Part shown: positions 7,016 to 14,101 of the stretch, piece after piece
Layout of the letters: each line of letters begins with the position of its first letter
Numbering within the stretch: position 1 is the stretch's first letter
DNA from: JBGSWC01 sp041752635
GTDB taxonomy: Bacteria > Planctomycetota > Planctomycetia > Pirellulales > Lacipirellulaceae
DNA length: 17,113 bases
Reading direction: 5' to 3'
Assembly (NCBI GenBank): GCA_041752635.1
Contig: JBGSWC010000289.1
Span: forward strand, 1 to 17,113
Position numbers and translations under genes: made by a program
The notes under the pieces: generated by a model
What the model was told of the DNA's origin: nothing
Database searches by the model: none
Seen by the model: the letters and a program-made list of their open reading frames with translations, nothing else

Positions 7016-7079
7016 GGGGACACTGGGGACCAACGGGGACTGGGGACCAACGGGGACAGTGGGGACCAACGGGGACAGT
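7016..7079 (+). repeat. GGGGAC direct repeats upstream of a transposase remnant
   Basis: GGGGAC occurs seven times in 64 bases, mostly as TGGGGACCAACGGGGAC units (three copies). Just downstream CAGTCATCCATT is repeated twice in tandem (about 7075-7101). From memory, arrays of this kind lie upstream of IS200-like transposase genes in planctomycetes; a genome-wide search would settle this. Confidence 0.6.
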
Positions 7080-7126
7080 CATCCATTACTCAGTCATCCA
7101 TTCCTCGATTTTCTCCCCCAGCCCCC

Positions 7127-7154
7127 TTGACGCGATACTGTACGCCTGTATATT
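7127..7154 (+). promoter_or_regulatory. Sigma-70-like promoter of the transposase remnant
   Basis: TTGACG at 7127-7132 and TATATT at 7149-7154 are separated by 16 bases, close to the consensus for both boxes. The promoter points at the ATG at 7192. It may still be active and read toward the glycosyltransferase gene. Confidence 0.55.
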
Positions 7155-7191
7155 TACGGCCATCGCCTCAAAACCCGCTGGGAATCAAGCC

Positions 7192-7434
7192 ATGGCTCGA
7201 CTCGCACGCGCCGAGATTGTAGACCCTCGCGAAGTCGCTGCTTACCACTGCACCAACTACTACACGGGTCGCTGCACGGGCCGCTGTGTGCGGCGGTGCT
7301 ATTTGTGTGGCGATGATGCCCACAGGGGCCACGAGCGAAAACGTTGCCACCCAGCTTTCGCGGATTGCATGCTAATGTCCGCTCAATCGGAGTCGAGTTC
7401 AACACTCCACTTCCGGAGAACGGAAAGTAGCTAG
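7192..7434 (+). pseudogene. IS200-like (REP-associated) transposase, N-terminal remnant
   Basis: The reading frame encodes 80 residues starting MARLARAEIVDPREVAAYHC and continuing with CVRRCYLCGDD. This matches the N-terminus of the short tyrosine transposases (Y1/REP-associated family) common in planctomycetes. The catalytic HUH motif and tyrosine are absent, because the frame loses similarity after GDD and soon stops. A small tandem duplication (CACGGG-CGCTG repeated, about 7264-7287) inserts YYTGRCTGR into the conserved part. It is therefore a decayed copy, unable to transpose. No matching 3' end is visible. Confidence 0.65.
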
Positions 7435-7759
7435 ACCTCGCTCCAGTCTATCAAGTGACGGAATTTTGTAGCCACAATCGTCACGCTCACTTAGCCGCAT
7501 CGCAGCGGAGTCAGTGGTCCTGACTTACCACCCCCAATCGGTACGACTCGCAAGATCGTCGACACCCTCGATTGCGGCAAGTTGCGCGTAATCGGTGAGT
7601 CAAAGAATCTCGTATCGCTGCTCGCGAAGTCGGTCGATGTTAAGCTGTGACGGCCGATCGCGATGCGGAGCACTCGGAGGTCGTCGCTGCTCGCCCTCCC
7701 CTGCCAAATCCACCCACGCGGCACAGCGGAACGCCGTCTGTGGGCCTTGGAGCATCGCC
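7435..7759. other. Non-coding stretch before the glycosyltransferase gene
   Basis: Nothing gene-like is supported here. An open frame runs upstream from the glycosyltransferase ATG to 7595, but it encodes Arg/Ser/Cys-rich text without family resemblance. No clear promoter pair was found, so expression of the next gene may depend on the promoter at 7127. Confidence 0.5.
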
Positions 7760-8368
7760 ATGAATCGATCGCTGACAGTCGTGCTACCCGTCCACAACGC
7801 CGAAGCGGCGCTGGAGCAGAATCTTAGGCGGGTCATGGACCTGGCGGGCGATCTGACGACGGAATTCGGTGTGTTGGTCGTCGACGACGGGTCGACCGAC
7901 GATACGTTCGACGTGGCACGGGAGTTGGCCGCACGCTATCCACAGATTCGCGTGATGCGAAACGCCGTGCGTCGCGGACTCGGTCCCACGCTTAGCCGCT
8001 TGCACGCCCGCATTAAGAGCGATGTCGTCTTAGTTCACGATGGCACGTCGAACATCGACGTTGAAGAAATCCGCAGCCTCTGGCTCAGCCGCGACCATCG
8101 AGTCGACGAGGGCACCAGCGCCGCACGCCCCACACTGGCCGAACTGCGAGCCACATCGCAAACCCACGCCGCGATGCAGCGCGCCCACGGGCGAATCGCT
8201 GGATTCCAGATTTTGAACTCGTTGATCGACACCAATTCGGGCAGCAAGTCGACGACCGCAGAAGTGAGCCCCCGGGCGGCGACCCCGCGCCCAGGCGTGG
8301 GCACTATTCCACCGATACCGAAATCGAATCTGTTTGGGACGATTACCGTGTTTGCGATGAGCGAGTGA
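7760..8368 (+). CDS. Short family-2 glycosyltransferase
   Basis: This 202-residue protein has the start of a GT-A fold. LTVVLPVHNAEAALEQNL is at 5-22, VVDDGSTDDTFDVA at 40-53, and SDVVLVHDG at 87-95, where a DXD-like metal site is expected but only HDG is present. These motifs define GT2 enzymes, which transfer sugars from nucleotide donors to lipids, polysaccharides or proteins. The protein is shorter than usual: after about residue 115 it turns into a low-complexity Ala/Pro/Ser/Thr tail with no acceptor domain or membrane segments. It may be truncated or a regulatory relative. GGAG seven bases before ATG 7760 supports this start. Confidence 0.75.
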   Translation: MNRSLTVVLPVHNAEAALEQNLRRVMDLAGDLTTEFGVLVVDDGSTDDTFDVARELAARYPQIRVMRNAVRRGLGPTLSRLHARIKSDVVLVHDGTSNIDVEEIRSLWLSRDHRVDEGTSAARPTLAELRATSQTHAAMQRAHGRIAGFQILNSLIDTNSGSKSTTAEVSPRAATPRPGVGTIPPIPKSNLFGTITVFAMSE

Positions 8369-8418
8369 GTGCGTTACTGAGTGGCATCATCGAAAGTTTG
8401 CAGAGTGGTGGATCGACG

Positions 8419-8458
8419 GAGTCGCGACTCCGACGAGACGTAGCTCGTCGGCTAGCGC
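8419..8458 (+). repeat. Structured intergenic repeat, copy 1 (hairpin 8430-8451)
   Basis: CCGACGAG (8430-8437) and CTCGTCGG (8444-8451) form a perfect 8-base stem with loop ACGTAG. TCGCGAC lies before it and TAGCGC after. About 34 of 40 positions match a second copy at 16835-16874. It sits between the convergent ends of the glycosyltransferase and kinase genes and could act as a terminator, though no T-run follows. Confidence 0.7.
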
Positions 8459-8509
8459 CGATCCTCGAGCGCATGGTGCATTCTTTTGTACTTCCGACGT
8501 GGAAATTGG

Positions 8510-10396
8510 CTACCGCCAACGCACCGCCACCAGCACCGCAGCGAACACTCCCACAATCACGACCCCCATCCAGGCAAACGCCTGTTGCAGTCCGCTGCGA
8601 GTGCGATGAAGGTCGGCTTCCAGCGGGCGGATGACTTCGAGCACGCCACGAACTTGGCCCGGCTCCCAGTCGGTTTTGATGCTGTCGGGGTGGCTGTTGT
8701 GGCATTCGCAGCACTTCTTTCCCATTCGCATCGCGATGCCATACCTTAGGCTCGGCTCGTCGTCGATGTCGACGAACTCGTGATAGCTGTCTCCCTCGCC
8801 CGACTCGAAATGCGCTAGGGCAGTTTTTTCGAATGCGTCGAGTGGCGGACGGCCGGCACGGTTGCGAAACGGGTACTCGCTCAGCAATCTCGCCTGCGTC
8901 CCATCCTTAGTGCTGCGATTTTCCTGTAGATAAGCGAATTGTTCGATCGTGTAGGTCGCCGGTGGCTTCATGGCGCTGGCCGCCCCGGGCGACGCTTTCT
9001 CTACGTCGCCAATCACTTTGGTGTAATACTGGTGGCCACCTAGCAAGAAATCGGCTTGTGTCGTTGCGCCCGCAAGGGCCGTCTTGCGAACTAATTGCTG
9101 GGATAGTTGCGATAGGTACAGCAAGCCAAACAAAGTACCCACGAGCAACGCGGCCGCGACGCCGGTCGGCAGCGGATTGCGCTTGATCGTGCGCCAAAGT
9201 CGCTCGCGTCGAGACAACGGTCGCGCGACGACCGGCTCGCCTTCGAGGAATCGTTCGATGTCGACGGCAAATTGACCTGCCGAGGCATACCGGCGTTTTG
9301 GTTCGGCGCGCACGGCGAGCAGGGCCATGTTGTCGAGATCGCCACGCAGTTGCTTTTGCAGGCCGCCAGCCGACGTCTGCCTAAGCGACGCTGTCTCTGC
9401 GGGCGAGCGTTCGACATGCTGTCCGCCCACATAGACATTCGCGGGGCGAGCTGCCAGCACGCTCATCTTGGGAGGCTCGATGGCTGCGGTGGCCGATTCG
9501 CTCACACTAGCGAATGTGCGTGGCGGTCGTTGGCCACAGAGCAACTCGAACATCACTATGCCCAGCGAAAAAACATCGGTTGCGATCGTCAATGAATCGC
9601 CACGGATTTGTTCGGGACTGGCGTAGTCGGGGGTCATCGCCCGATATTCGGTGCTGGTGGGCGTCGCCGTCTCGTCGCCCAATTCGGGTGTGGTGATTTT
9701 GGCGATGCCAAAGTCGATGAGCTTCGGCACGCCCGACTCGCTCACGAGAATATTACTCGGCTTCAGATCGCGATGAATGACCGTGTGCTGATGCGCGAAG
9801 TGAACCGCCCCGACCACCTTCTGGAGTAGTGCCAGACGTTCGCGAATCGAGAGTCGGTGGTTGTCGCAATACTCGTCGATTCGTTTTCCTTCGACGTGCT
9901 CCATTACAAAATAAGGTCGCCCGTCGTCCGTTGTTCCGGCATCGAGCAATCGGGCAATGTGGGGGTGTTGCCCCAGCGCGGCGAGAACCCGTATTTCGTT
10001 ACGGAATTTGCGGAGAATCTCTTCGGAGTCCATTCCCCGTTTGAGCAGCTTAATGGCGACTCGTTGCTTATAGTCTTCGCAGCGTGTGGCGAGGTAAACG
10101 TTTCCCATTCCCCCGCGACCGATGCGTTTTTTGAGCTCGTAGTTTCCGAGCCGTTGCCCCAGCATGGGGTCCTCAGCCGGGGGAGCAACGCTTGGCAGTG
10201 GTGGAGCCGCCATACGGTCGGTTTCCATAAAGCCCCGTTTGGTGGCATCGGCTTGACTGGCAAGCAACGCTTCGACTTCGCGTCGCAGTTCGCTATCGTC
10301 GGCACATTCGACAGCGAGAAACGGCGCTCGCTGATCGGCCGGCAACTCGCTGGCGCGCTCGAATAATTCGCCCACACGTTGCCAACGGTCGGTCAT
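8510..10396 (-). CDS. Ser/Thr protein kinase with C-terminal haem-type (CXXCH) sensor region
   Basis: This 628-residue membrane kinase has an N-terminal helical region (1-55) typical of kinases paired with ECF sigma factors. The kinase domain (about 86-385) has GRGGMGNV, K116 in VAIKLLK, HRDLKPSN (208-215), DFG (228-230) and SPEQ (260-263), so all catalytic residues are present. A membrane segment lies at about 410-428. The region after it (about 430-600) contains CCECH at 562-566, a CXXCH c-type haem motif, in a context resembling the Tll0287-like (DUF3365) domain. A second membrane segment (about 606-625) ends the protein. The sensor part should be extracytoplasmic. ATG 10396 overlaps the sigma gene's stop (ATGA), so an in-frame ATG at 10468 is not used. 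Likely role: redox or gas sensing coupled to phosphorylation. Confidence 0.9.
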   Translation of the reverse strand: MTDRWQRVGELFERASELPADQRAPFLAVECADDSELRREVEALLASQADATKRGFMETDRMAAPPLPSVAPPAEDPMLGQRLGNYELKKRIGRGGMGNVYLATRCEDYKQRVAIKLLKRGMDSEEILRKFRNEIRVLAALGQHPHIARLLDAGTTDDGRPYFVMEHVEGKRIDEYCDNHRLSIRERLALLQKVVGAVHFAHQHTVIHRDLKPSNILVSESGVPKLIDFGIAKITTPELGDETATPTSTEYRAMTPDYASPEQIRGDSLTIATDVFSLGIVMFELLCGQRPPRTFASVSESATAAIEPPKMSVLAARPANVYVGGQHVERSPAETASLRQTSAGGLQKQLRGDLDNMALLAVRAEPKRRYASAGQFAVDIERFLEGEPVVARPLSRRERLWRTIKRNPLPTGVAAALLVGTLFGLLYLSQLSQQLVRKTALAGATTQADFLLGGHQYYTKVIGDVEKASPGAASAMKPPATYTIEQFAYLQENRSTKDGTQARLLSEYPFRNRAGRPPLDAFEKTALAHFESGEGDSYHEFVDIDDEPSLRYGIAMRMGKKCCECHNSHPDSIKTDWEPGQVRGVLEVIRPLEADLHRTRSGLQQAFAWMGVVIVGVFAAVLVAVRWR

Positions 10397-10995
10397 GGGG
10401 GGCCCTGCGCGTGGTCGAGTTGGCCGTCGCCAAGTTGCGTGTGGAGCCACGCCCGCGCGAGCCGCCAATCTTTCTCGACCGTCGATACACCGATGTCGAG
10501 GTGGTCGGCAATTTGGGGCACGCTCATGCCGCCGAAGAATCGCAGCGCAACGACCTGTGCTTGTCTGTCGCTAAGCTGCTCAAGTTTTTTCAGCGCGTCG
10601 TCGAGCGCGATCAGATCAATTTGAGCGTCTCGCTCGAGCGATTCGACGACCGCGTTGAGCGGCTGCCGTTCGTAGGCACCGCCACCACGGCGCGAGGCGT
10701 TTTTGGAGCGGGCGTGATCGACCAGCACGCGCCGCATTGCGGTCGCCATGGCTCCGAAGAAATAAGCTCGGTCGCGACCCGATGCGAGTGCTTCGCTGCC
10801 GAGCATGCGTAGCGCCGCCTCATTCACCAGCGCGGTCGGCTGGAGTGTGTGGTCGGGGCGTTCGCGGCGCATCATGCCACCAGCCAGCCGGCGCAGTTCA
10901 TCGTAGGCATAGTCGAGCAGTTGCGCTTCCGCAGCAGCATCGCCACTGGCGACCTGTCCGAGAAGCTGCGTGATGTCGCGCGAGGTACCGCTCAT
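10393..10995 (-). CDS. ECF-subfamily RNA polymerase sigma factor
   Basis: This 200-residue protein has a sigma-2 region with YDELRRLAGGMMRRERPDHT, then LQPTALVNEAALRML, a signature of the ECF group widespread in planctomycetes and acidobacteria (TIGR02999-like). The sigma-4 region near the C-terminus, LSDRQAQVVALRFFGGMS followed by VPQIADHLDIGVSTVEKDW, is a clear helix-turn-helix for -35 recognition. It directs transcription of a specific regulon. No anti-sigma factor is encoded nearby; instead the downstream kinase overlaps it by four bases, so phosphorylation is the likely control, as known for other kinase-linked ECF groups. TATACT lies only seven bases before the ATG (11003-11008), which hints at a near-leaderless transcript, but no good -35 goes with it. 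Confidence 0.92.
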   Translation of the reverse strand: MSGTSRDITQLLGQVASGDAAAEAQLLDYAYDELRRLAGGMMRRERPDHTLQPTALVNEAALRMLGSEALASGRDRAYFFGAMATAMRRVLVDHARSKNASRRGGGAYERQPLNAVVESLERDAQIDLIALDDALKKLEQLSDRQAQVVALRFFGGMSVPQIADHLDIGVSTVEKDWRLARAWLHTQLGDGQLDHAQGPP

Positions 10996-11112
10996 GCTAG
11001 CGAGTATAGCCGCTGGGGCGCGACATACGTAGCGAAACCTGGAAAGAGTTTTGCCCCCGCAACGCGAAGCTCGATGCGACCCTCGCTACGCCCTGTTTTC
11101 TCGGGGAAATGA

Positions 11113-11202
11113 TTACTTCTTGCGATGACGAATCTTCGCCCGCATGCGACGTTTCTTCTGACCTTGTTTCCGCCGCCCTTTTCCGCTTCGTTTCGTACCC
11201 AA
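11113..11202 (-). CDS. 29-residue basic AURKAIP1/COX24-domain-like protein
   Basis: This very short gene encodes MGTKRSGKGRRKQGQKK followed by RRMRAKIRHRKK. The composition (over half Lys/Arg) and the KKRRMRAKIRHRKK ending match the small bacterial proteins annotated as AURKAIP1/COX24 domain, related to a mitochondrial small-subunit ribosomal protein; a ribosome-associated role is likely. The start is TTG at 11202. Directly before it is a near-perfect Shine-Dalgarno, GAAAGGAG (11210-11217), with seven bases spacing, one of the strongest in the window. A longer frame upstream has no such support. A promoter-like pair lies at 11274-11303. Both the TTG start and the small size make it easy to miss. 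Confidence 0.72.
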   Translation of the reverse strand: MGTKRSGKGRRKQGQKKRRMRAKIRHRKK

Positions 11203-11273
11203 GCAGTCGCTCCTTTCGTACAAAAATGGTAGTAACTTGTGTTCGGGCTCCGTCGTCGGGTGCCGAGCCACGT

Positions 11274-11303
11274 ATTCTAGACCCTTTTGGCGGGTCGAGG
11301 CAA
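11274..11303 (-). promoter_or_regulatory. Putative promoter of the AURKAIP1/COX24-like gene
   Basis: On the minus strand TTGCCT (11298-11303) and TAGAAT (11274-11279) are 18 bases apart, matching the sigma-70 consensus at 4/6 and 5/6 positions. Transcription would start about 65 bases before the TTG start codon. Confidence 0.45.
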
Positions 11304-11440
11304 GCGCCGCCACTCAATAACTCAATGGAAATTGGCTCGATTTGGCTCTCACCGCGATGCGCGGGAAGAAGAACGGTGCTCGGTGCTAACGAACGGGTCA
11401 AGAATAACATGGCCATTCTCTCGCTGACGGGCATCGAGAA

Positions 11441-11779
11441 TTAACCGCAGAGAGCACCGAGAACGCGGAGCATGCAACATGAGTCATCGCTGATCCGCAG
11501 CAATCACAAGTGTTAGCTCGACAGCGTGAAGTCGTTCATCGAGGGAACGCAGATAAACGCCAATTATCACATTTTCCATCAAAATCCATCTGCGACGATC
11601 CGCGGCTATCGGCGTCCATCGGCCCGCGTCCATTGGCGTTGGCTGGAATCGGTTGCATCGCGAACTGGCGCTGTTCCAACCCAACGACAACTCTGGCATG
11701 CCTCTACGCAGTGGTGGTAATCAACGTCGATCAGTGCTCCTGTAACCTTCTCCGAGTCCTCTGCGGCCTCTGCGGTTAA
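11441..11779. repeat. MITE-like element with imperfect 30-base terminal inverted repeats
   Basis: The left end (11441-11470, beginning TTAACCGCAGAG) and the reverse complement of the right end (11750-11779, ending CTCTGCGGTTAA) match at 24 of 30 positions, with the outer 12 identical. A second inverted pair, AACGCCAAT (11556-11564) and ATTGGCGTT (11632-11640), lies inside. The interior reads like the intergenic GCAGATAAACGC / ATCTGCGACGATC type of repeat. No protein is encoded. It looks like a non-autonomous mobile or structured repeat element; its copy number is unknown. Confidence 0.55.
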
Positions 11780-11841
11780 TCAAATCCCCAAATTATTTTT
11801 GAGTCATCCTTAGTGAGGTCCGTTGTCCCTGTGGGGCGACA

Positions 11842-13164
11842 TCACACCGCTTTGTCAGTCGCGTGTCGAGTGAACATTGCGAGATTTCCTTCGAGCAACA
11901 TGGCGACCGGTCGCGTGCGTTCTGACTCGTTAAGCATGATCTTCAATGCCGACGTGATTGGCACAGCAAGAAACGCGCCAGGCAGGCCCCAAATAATGCT
12001 CCAGAATATGAGCGACAACAAGATAGCAATGGGGTGGAGCTTGAATTGCTCGCCCAAGATTCGCGGTTCAAATAGGTTGCCACTGGCAAATTGCACAAAG
12101 CCCGACACGATAAACGCCATCAGAGCCCAACCCCATCGCCAGACCGTTTCGCCGTCGCTGTTAATGGTCGCGAACGCCGGGTCGAGCACCAGCAGGGGTA
12201 CCGGCAACATGGTGGCGATTACCGGACCTATATTGGGAATGAAATTCAGAAAAAACGCCAGCAGCCCAAACACAATCGCCATCGGCACACCGAAAAACCA
12301 CAGCACTATGCCGAACGCGAGCCCGGTGAGCGCCGAAATGATGCTCTTCGTGACGATGTAGTTGCGAACGTGGGTGTCGACGTCGTTCCAGAGATTGTCG
12401 GCCGGCAGGTCGACACGCGCTCCCAAGAGCAGGAAAAATAAGAAGATCATTACCATCAGCCCGTTGGTCACGAGCCCGTACAATTCGCCACTGACGCGCT
12501 CGAAAATCGACCGCGAATCGGCCTGCAACTGATTGACAACTGTGTCGTACAACTTGCTCGACGGCCGGCGAATTCTCTGGGTGCCCGGCGGTTCGAGGAT
12601 CGGTGTTTCTGTCTGGTCGCGTTCGGGACTATCATTGACCGCGGGATCGTTGGTATCGTCGACAATTGACTTATCAGGTGCGTCGTCTGAGGTCTCTATC
12701 GGCGTCTCTATCGGCGTCTCTATCGCTGGTTCGCTGTCGCTTTCGTCGTCGGATTCGTCGGTGGATTCGTCGGTGGGATTCACGGTGTCGCCGACAGCTG
12801 TACTAACTTTCTCGGCCGCGAGAAAAAAACGCAATGCGGTTCGTTCGATGACATCGTCGAGGCGGTTCTGGTATTGCGATCCCTTGTCTGTCAATTCGGC
12901 AACTGACACCCCGATGACCGACCATAGCGAAGCGGTCGCGATCACCGAAATCACCAGTGCAACGGCAAGTGCCATGACCCGCGAGATTTCGAGCCGCCGT
13001 TCGAGATAACTCAGGGCTGGTTGCAGTCCGCTCGCCAGAAAAAGGGCAAGCACAAATGGCACCAAAACCGGCCTGAGAAAATAGAGCGCAGCGGCGACGG
13101 CAATGAAAGTCAGCACCACCAGGGCCGAAGTCGCAATACGGACATCGCGGGCGATCGGGCTCAT
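11842..13164 (-). CDS. AI-2E family transporter (PerM/UPF0118) with acidic insert
   Basis: This 440-residue inner-membrane protein has the AI-2E/PerM layout: two N-terminal membrane segments (about 12-48), another at 62-90, a soluble loop, then a cluster of hydrophobic segments from about 232 to 415. The signature FFLNFIPNIGPVIATMLPVP in the second half is typical, as is the GNLFEPRILGEQFKLHPIAI motif. Members export quorum signals or act as Na+/H+ antiporters, so the substrate is uncertain. The soluble loop (about 129-195) holds an unusual low-complexity insert rich in Asp, Glu, Ser and Thr (TDESTDESDDESDSE, then IETPIETPIET), encoded by short tandem DNA repeats. It is divergent from the lysine operon. 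Confidence 0.9.
   Translation of the reverse strand: MSPIARDVRIATSALVVLTFIAVAAALYFLRPVLVPFVLALFLASGLQPALSYLERRLEISRVMALAVALVISVIATASLWSVIGVSVAELTDKGSQYQNRLDDVIERTALRFFLAAEKVSTAVGDTVNPTDESTDESDDESDSEPAIETPIETPIETSDDAPDKSIVDDTNDPAVNDSPERDQTETPILEPPGTQRIRRPSSKLYDTVVNQLQADSRSIFERVSGELYGLVTNGLMVMIFLFFLLLGARVDLPADNLWNDVDTHVRNYIVTKSIISALTGLAFGIVLWFFGVPMAIVFGLLAFFLNFIPNIGPVIATMLPVPLLVLDPAFATINSDGETVWRWGWALMAFIVSGFVQFASGNLFEPRILGEQFKLHPIAILLSLIFWSIIWGLPGAFLAVPITSALKIMLNESERTRPVAMLLEGNLAMFTRHATDKAV
12691..12774. repeat. Short tandem repeats inside the AI-2E transporter gene
   Basis: The 12-base unit GGCGTCTCTATC is repeated about 2.8 times from 12691 to 12724, and GGATTCGTCGGT twice at 12751-12774. 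Both keep the reading frame and encode the acidic ETPI and ESTD repeats, so their number could vary without breaking the gene. Confidence 0.75.
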
Positions 13165-13291
13165 GCAGGCTGGTCCGTGCGGTTGCTAAATCGTGAGAAC
13201 GAGAGAAAATTGCGCTATTAGTCCCTGCACTTTAGCTGGCCAGCGGTACTACAATCAACGGCAGGATCATTTCATTCAAGGACCGGCTGAC

Positions 13292-14101
13292 ATGACAATC
13301 GACACCTTCTTTGACCGGCTTTGGGCCGACTACGTAGCCATGACGCCCCAGGCGGGGATTATTAAGCAGGCTTTCGAAGATCGAGACGAGACAGTCTTCA
13401 ACGACCACGTCGCCTTTCGGACGCTCGCGCTGGAGCCAATTGGCCTGGCGCGGCTTGAACAACATGTGCTCGAATTGGGCTACACGGAATTCGCCCCCTA
13501 TGAGTTCACCGAGAAAAAACTGCTAGCAAAGGGCTACACGCCGCCGGCGCCGGAATATCCCAGGATTTTTATCTCCGAACTGAAGGTCGCTGAGTTGAGC
13601 GATCCGGCCAGCGAGATCCTGCAGCGAATCGCCGGCCAGGTTGAAGCGAGCCGAGTCAATCGCGCCGATGTACTATGGGCCGGTCGGCTGTGGGATCCCA
13701 TCACGGTGGCCGAGTACGAATTATTGCAAAAAGAGAGTGAGTACGCGGCATGGTTTGCGTCAATCGGACTACGTCCGAATCACTTCACCATCAGCATTAA
13801 CGAGTTGCAAAAAACCACGAGCGTCGAAGAAGTGTTGGAAGTGGTCGAAGGGTTGGGTCTGGCTGTGAACACATCGGGGGGACGAGTGAAAGGTTCGCCC
13901 GAGGTGCTGCTCGAACAAGGCTCGACGATGGCCGACGTGATGCCGATCGAATTCGCCAACGGCGAGGTCCGCGAGATACCGACCTGTTATTACGAGTTTG
14001 CCAAGCGCTACCCGACGGCCGAAGGCGAGTTATTCCAAGGCTTCGTGGCCGCCAGCGCCGACAAGATTTTTGAGTCGACCGATTCGCGAGAAAAGATGTG
14101 A
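13292..14101 (+). CDS. 2-oxoadipate dioxygenase/decarboxylase (HglS type, DUF1338)
   Basis: This 269-residue protein matches the DUF1338 family, whose studied member HglS converts 2-oxoadipate to D-2-hydroxyglutarate with Fe(II) and O2 in lysine catabolism. The probable metal ligands are H39 (NDHVAFRTL), H164 (RPNHFTISIN) and E235 (TCYYEFAKRY), in the order seen in HglS. It is shorter than Pseudomonas HglS, which is typical of the compact form of the family. ATG 13292 is preferred over an upstream in-frame GTG at 13193 because AAGGA lies nine bases before it and the residues between do not match the family. A TACAAT box at 13250-13255 is a possible -10. It is the first gene of the operon. Confidence 0.88.
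   Translation: MTIDTFFDRLWADYVAMTPQAGIIKQAFEDRDETVFNDHVAFRTLALEPIGLARLEQHVLELGYTEFAPYEFTEKKLLAKGYTPPAPEYPRIFISELKVAELSDPASEILQRIAGQVEASRVNRADVLWAGRLWDPITVAEYELLQKESEYAAWFASIGLRPNHFTISINELQKTTSVEEVLEVVEGLGLAVNTSGGRVKGSPEVLLEQGSTMADVMPIEFANGEVREIPTCYYEFAKRYPTAEGELFQGFVAASADKIFESTDSREKM

Noticed and set aside
7016..7101. Possible CRISPR array
   Set aside because: The repeats are only 6-17 bases with no regular unique spacers, and no cas genes are present.
7595..7759. N-terminal extension of the glycosyltransferase
   Set aside because: The 55 residues are Arg/Ser/Cys-rich without a GT2 motif, and GGAG supports the start at 7760.
11113..11313. 66-residue version of the AURKAIP1/COX24-like protein starting at an upstream ATG
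   Set aside because: The extra 37 residues do not look like the family, and the strong Shine-Dalgarno and putative promoter both point to the TTG at 11202.
10997..11434. 145-codon minus-strand frame covering the small basic gene
   Set aside because: It lies in a different frame from the 29-residue gene, which has a strong ribosome binding site and recognisable ending; the longer frame has neither.
13193..13291. GTG start and 33-residue extension of the HglS-type protein
   Set aside because: The extension covers the likely promoter region and has no family similarity; ATG 13292 has AAGGA at a suitable distance.
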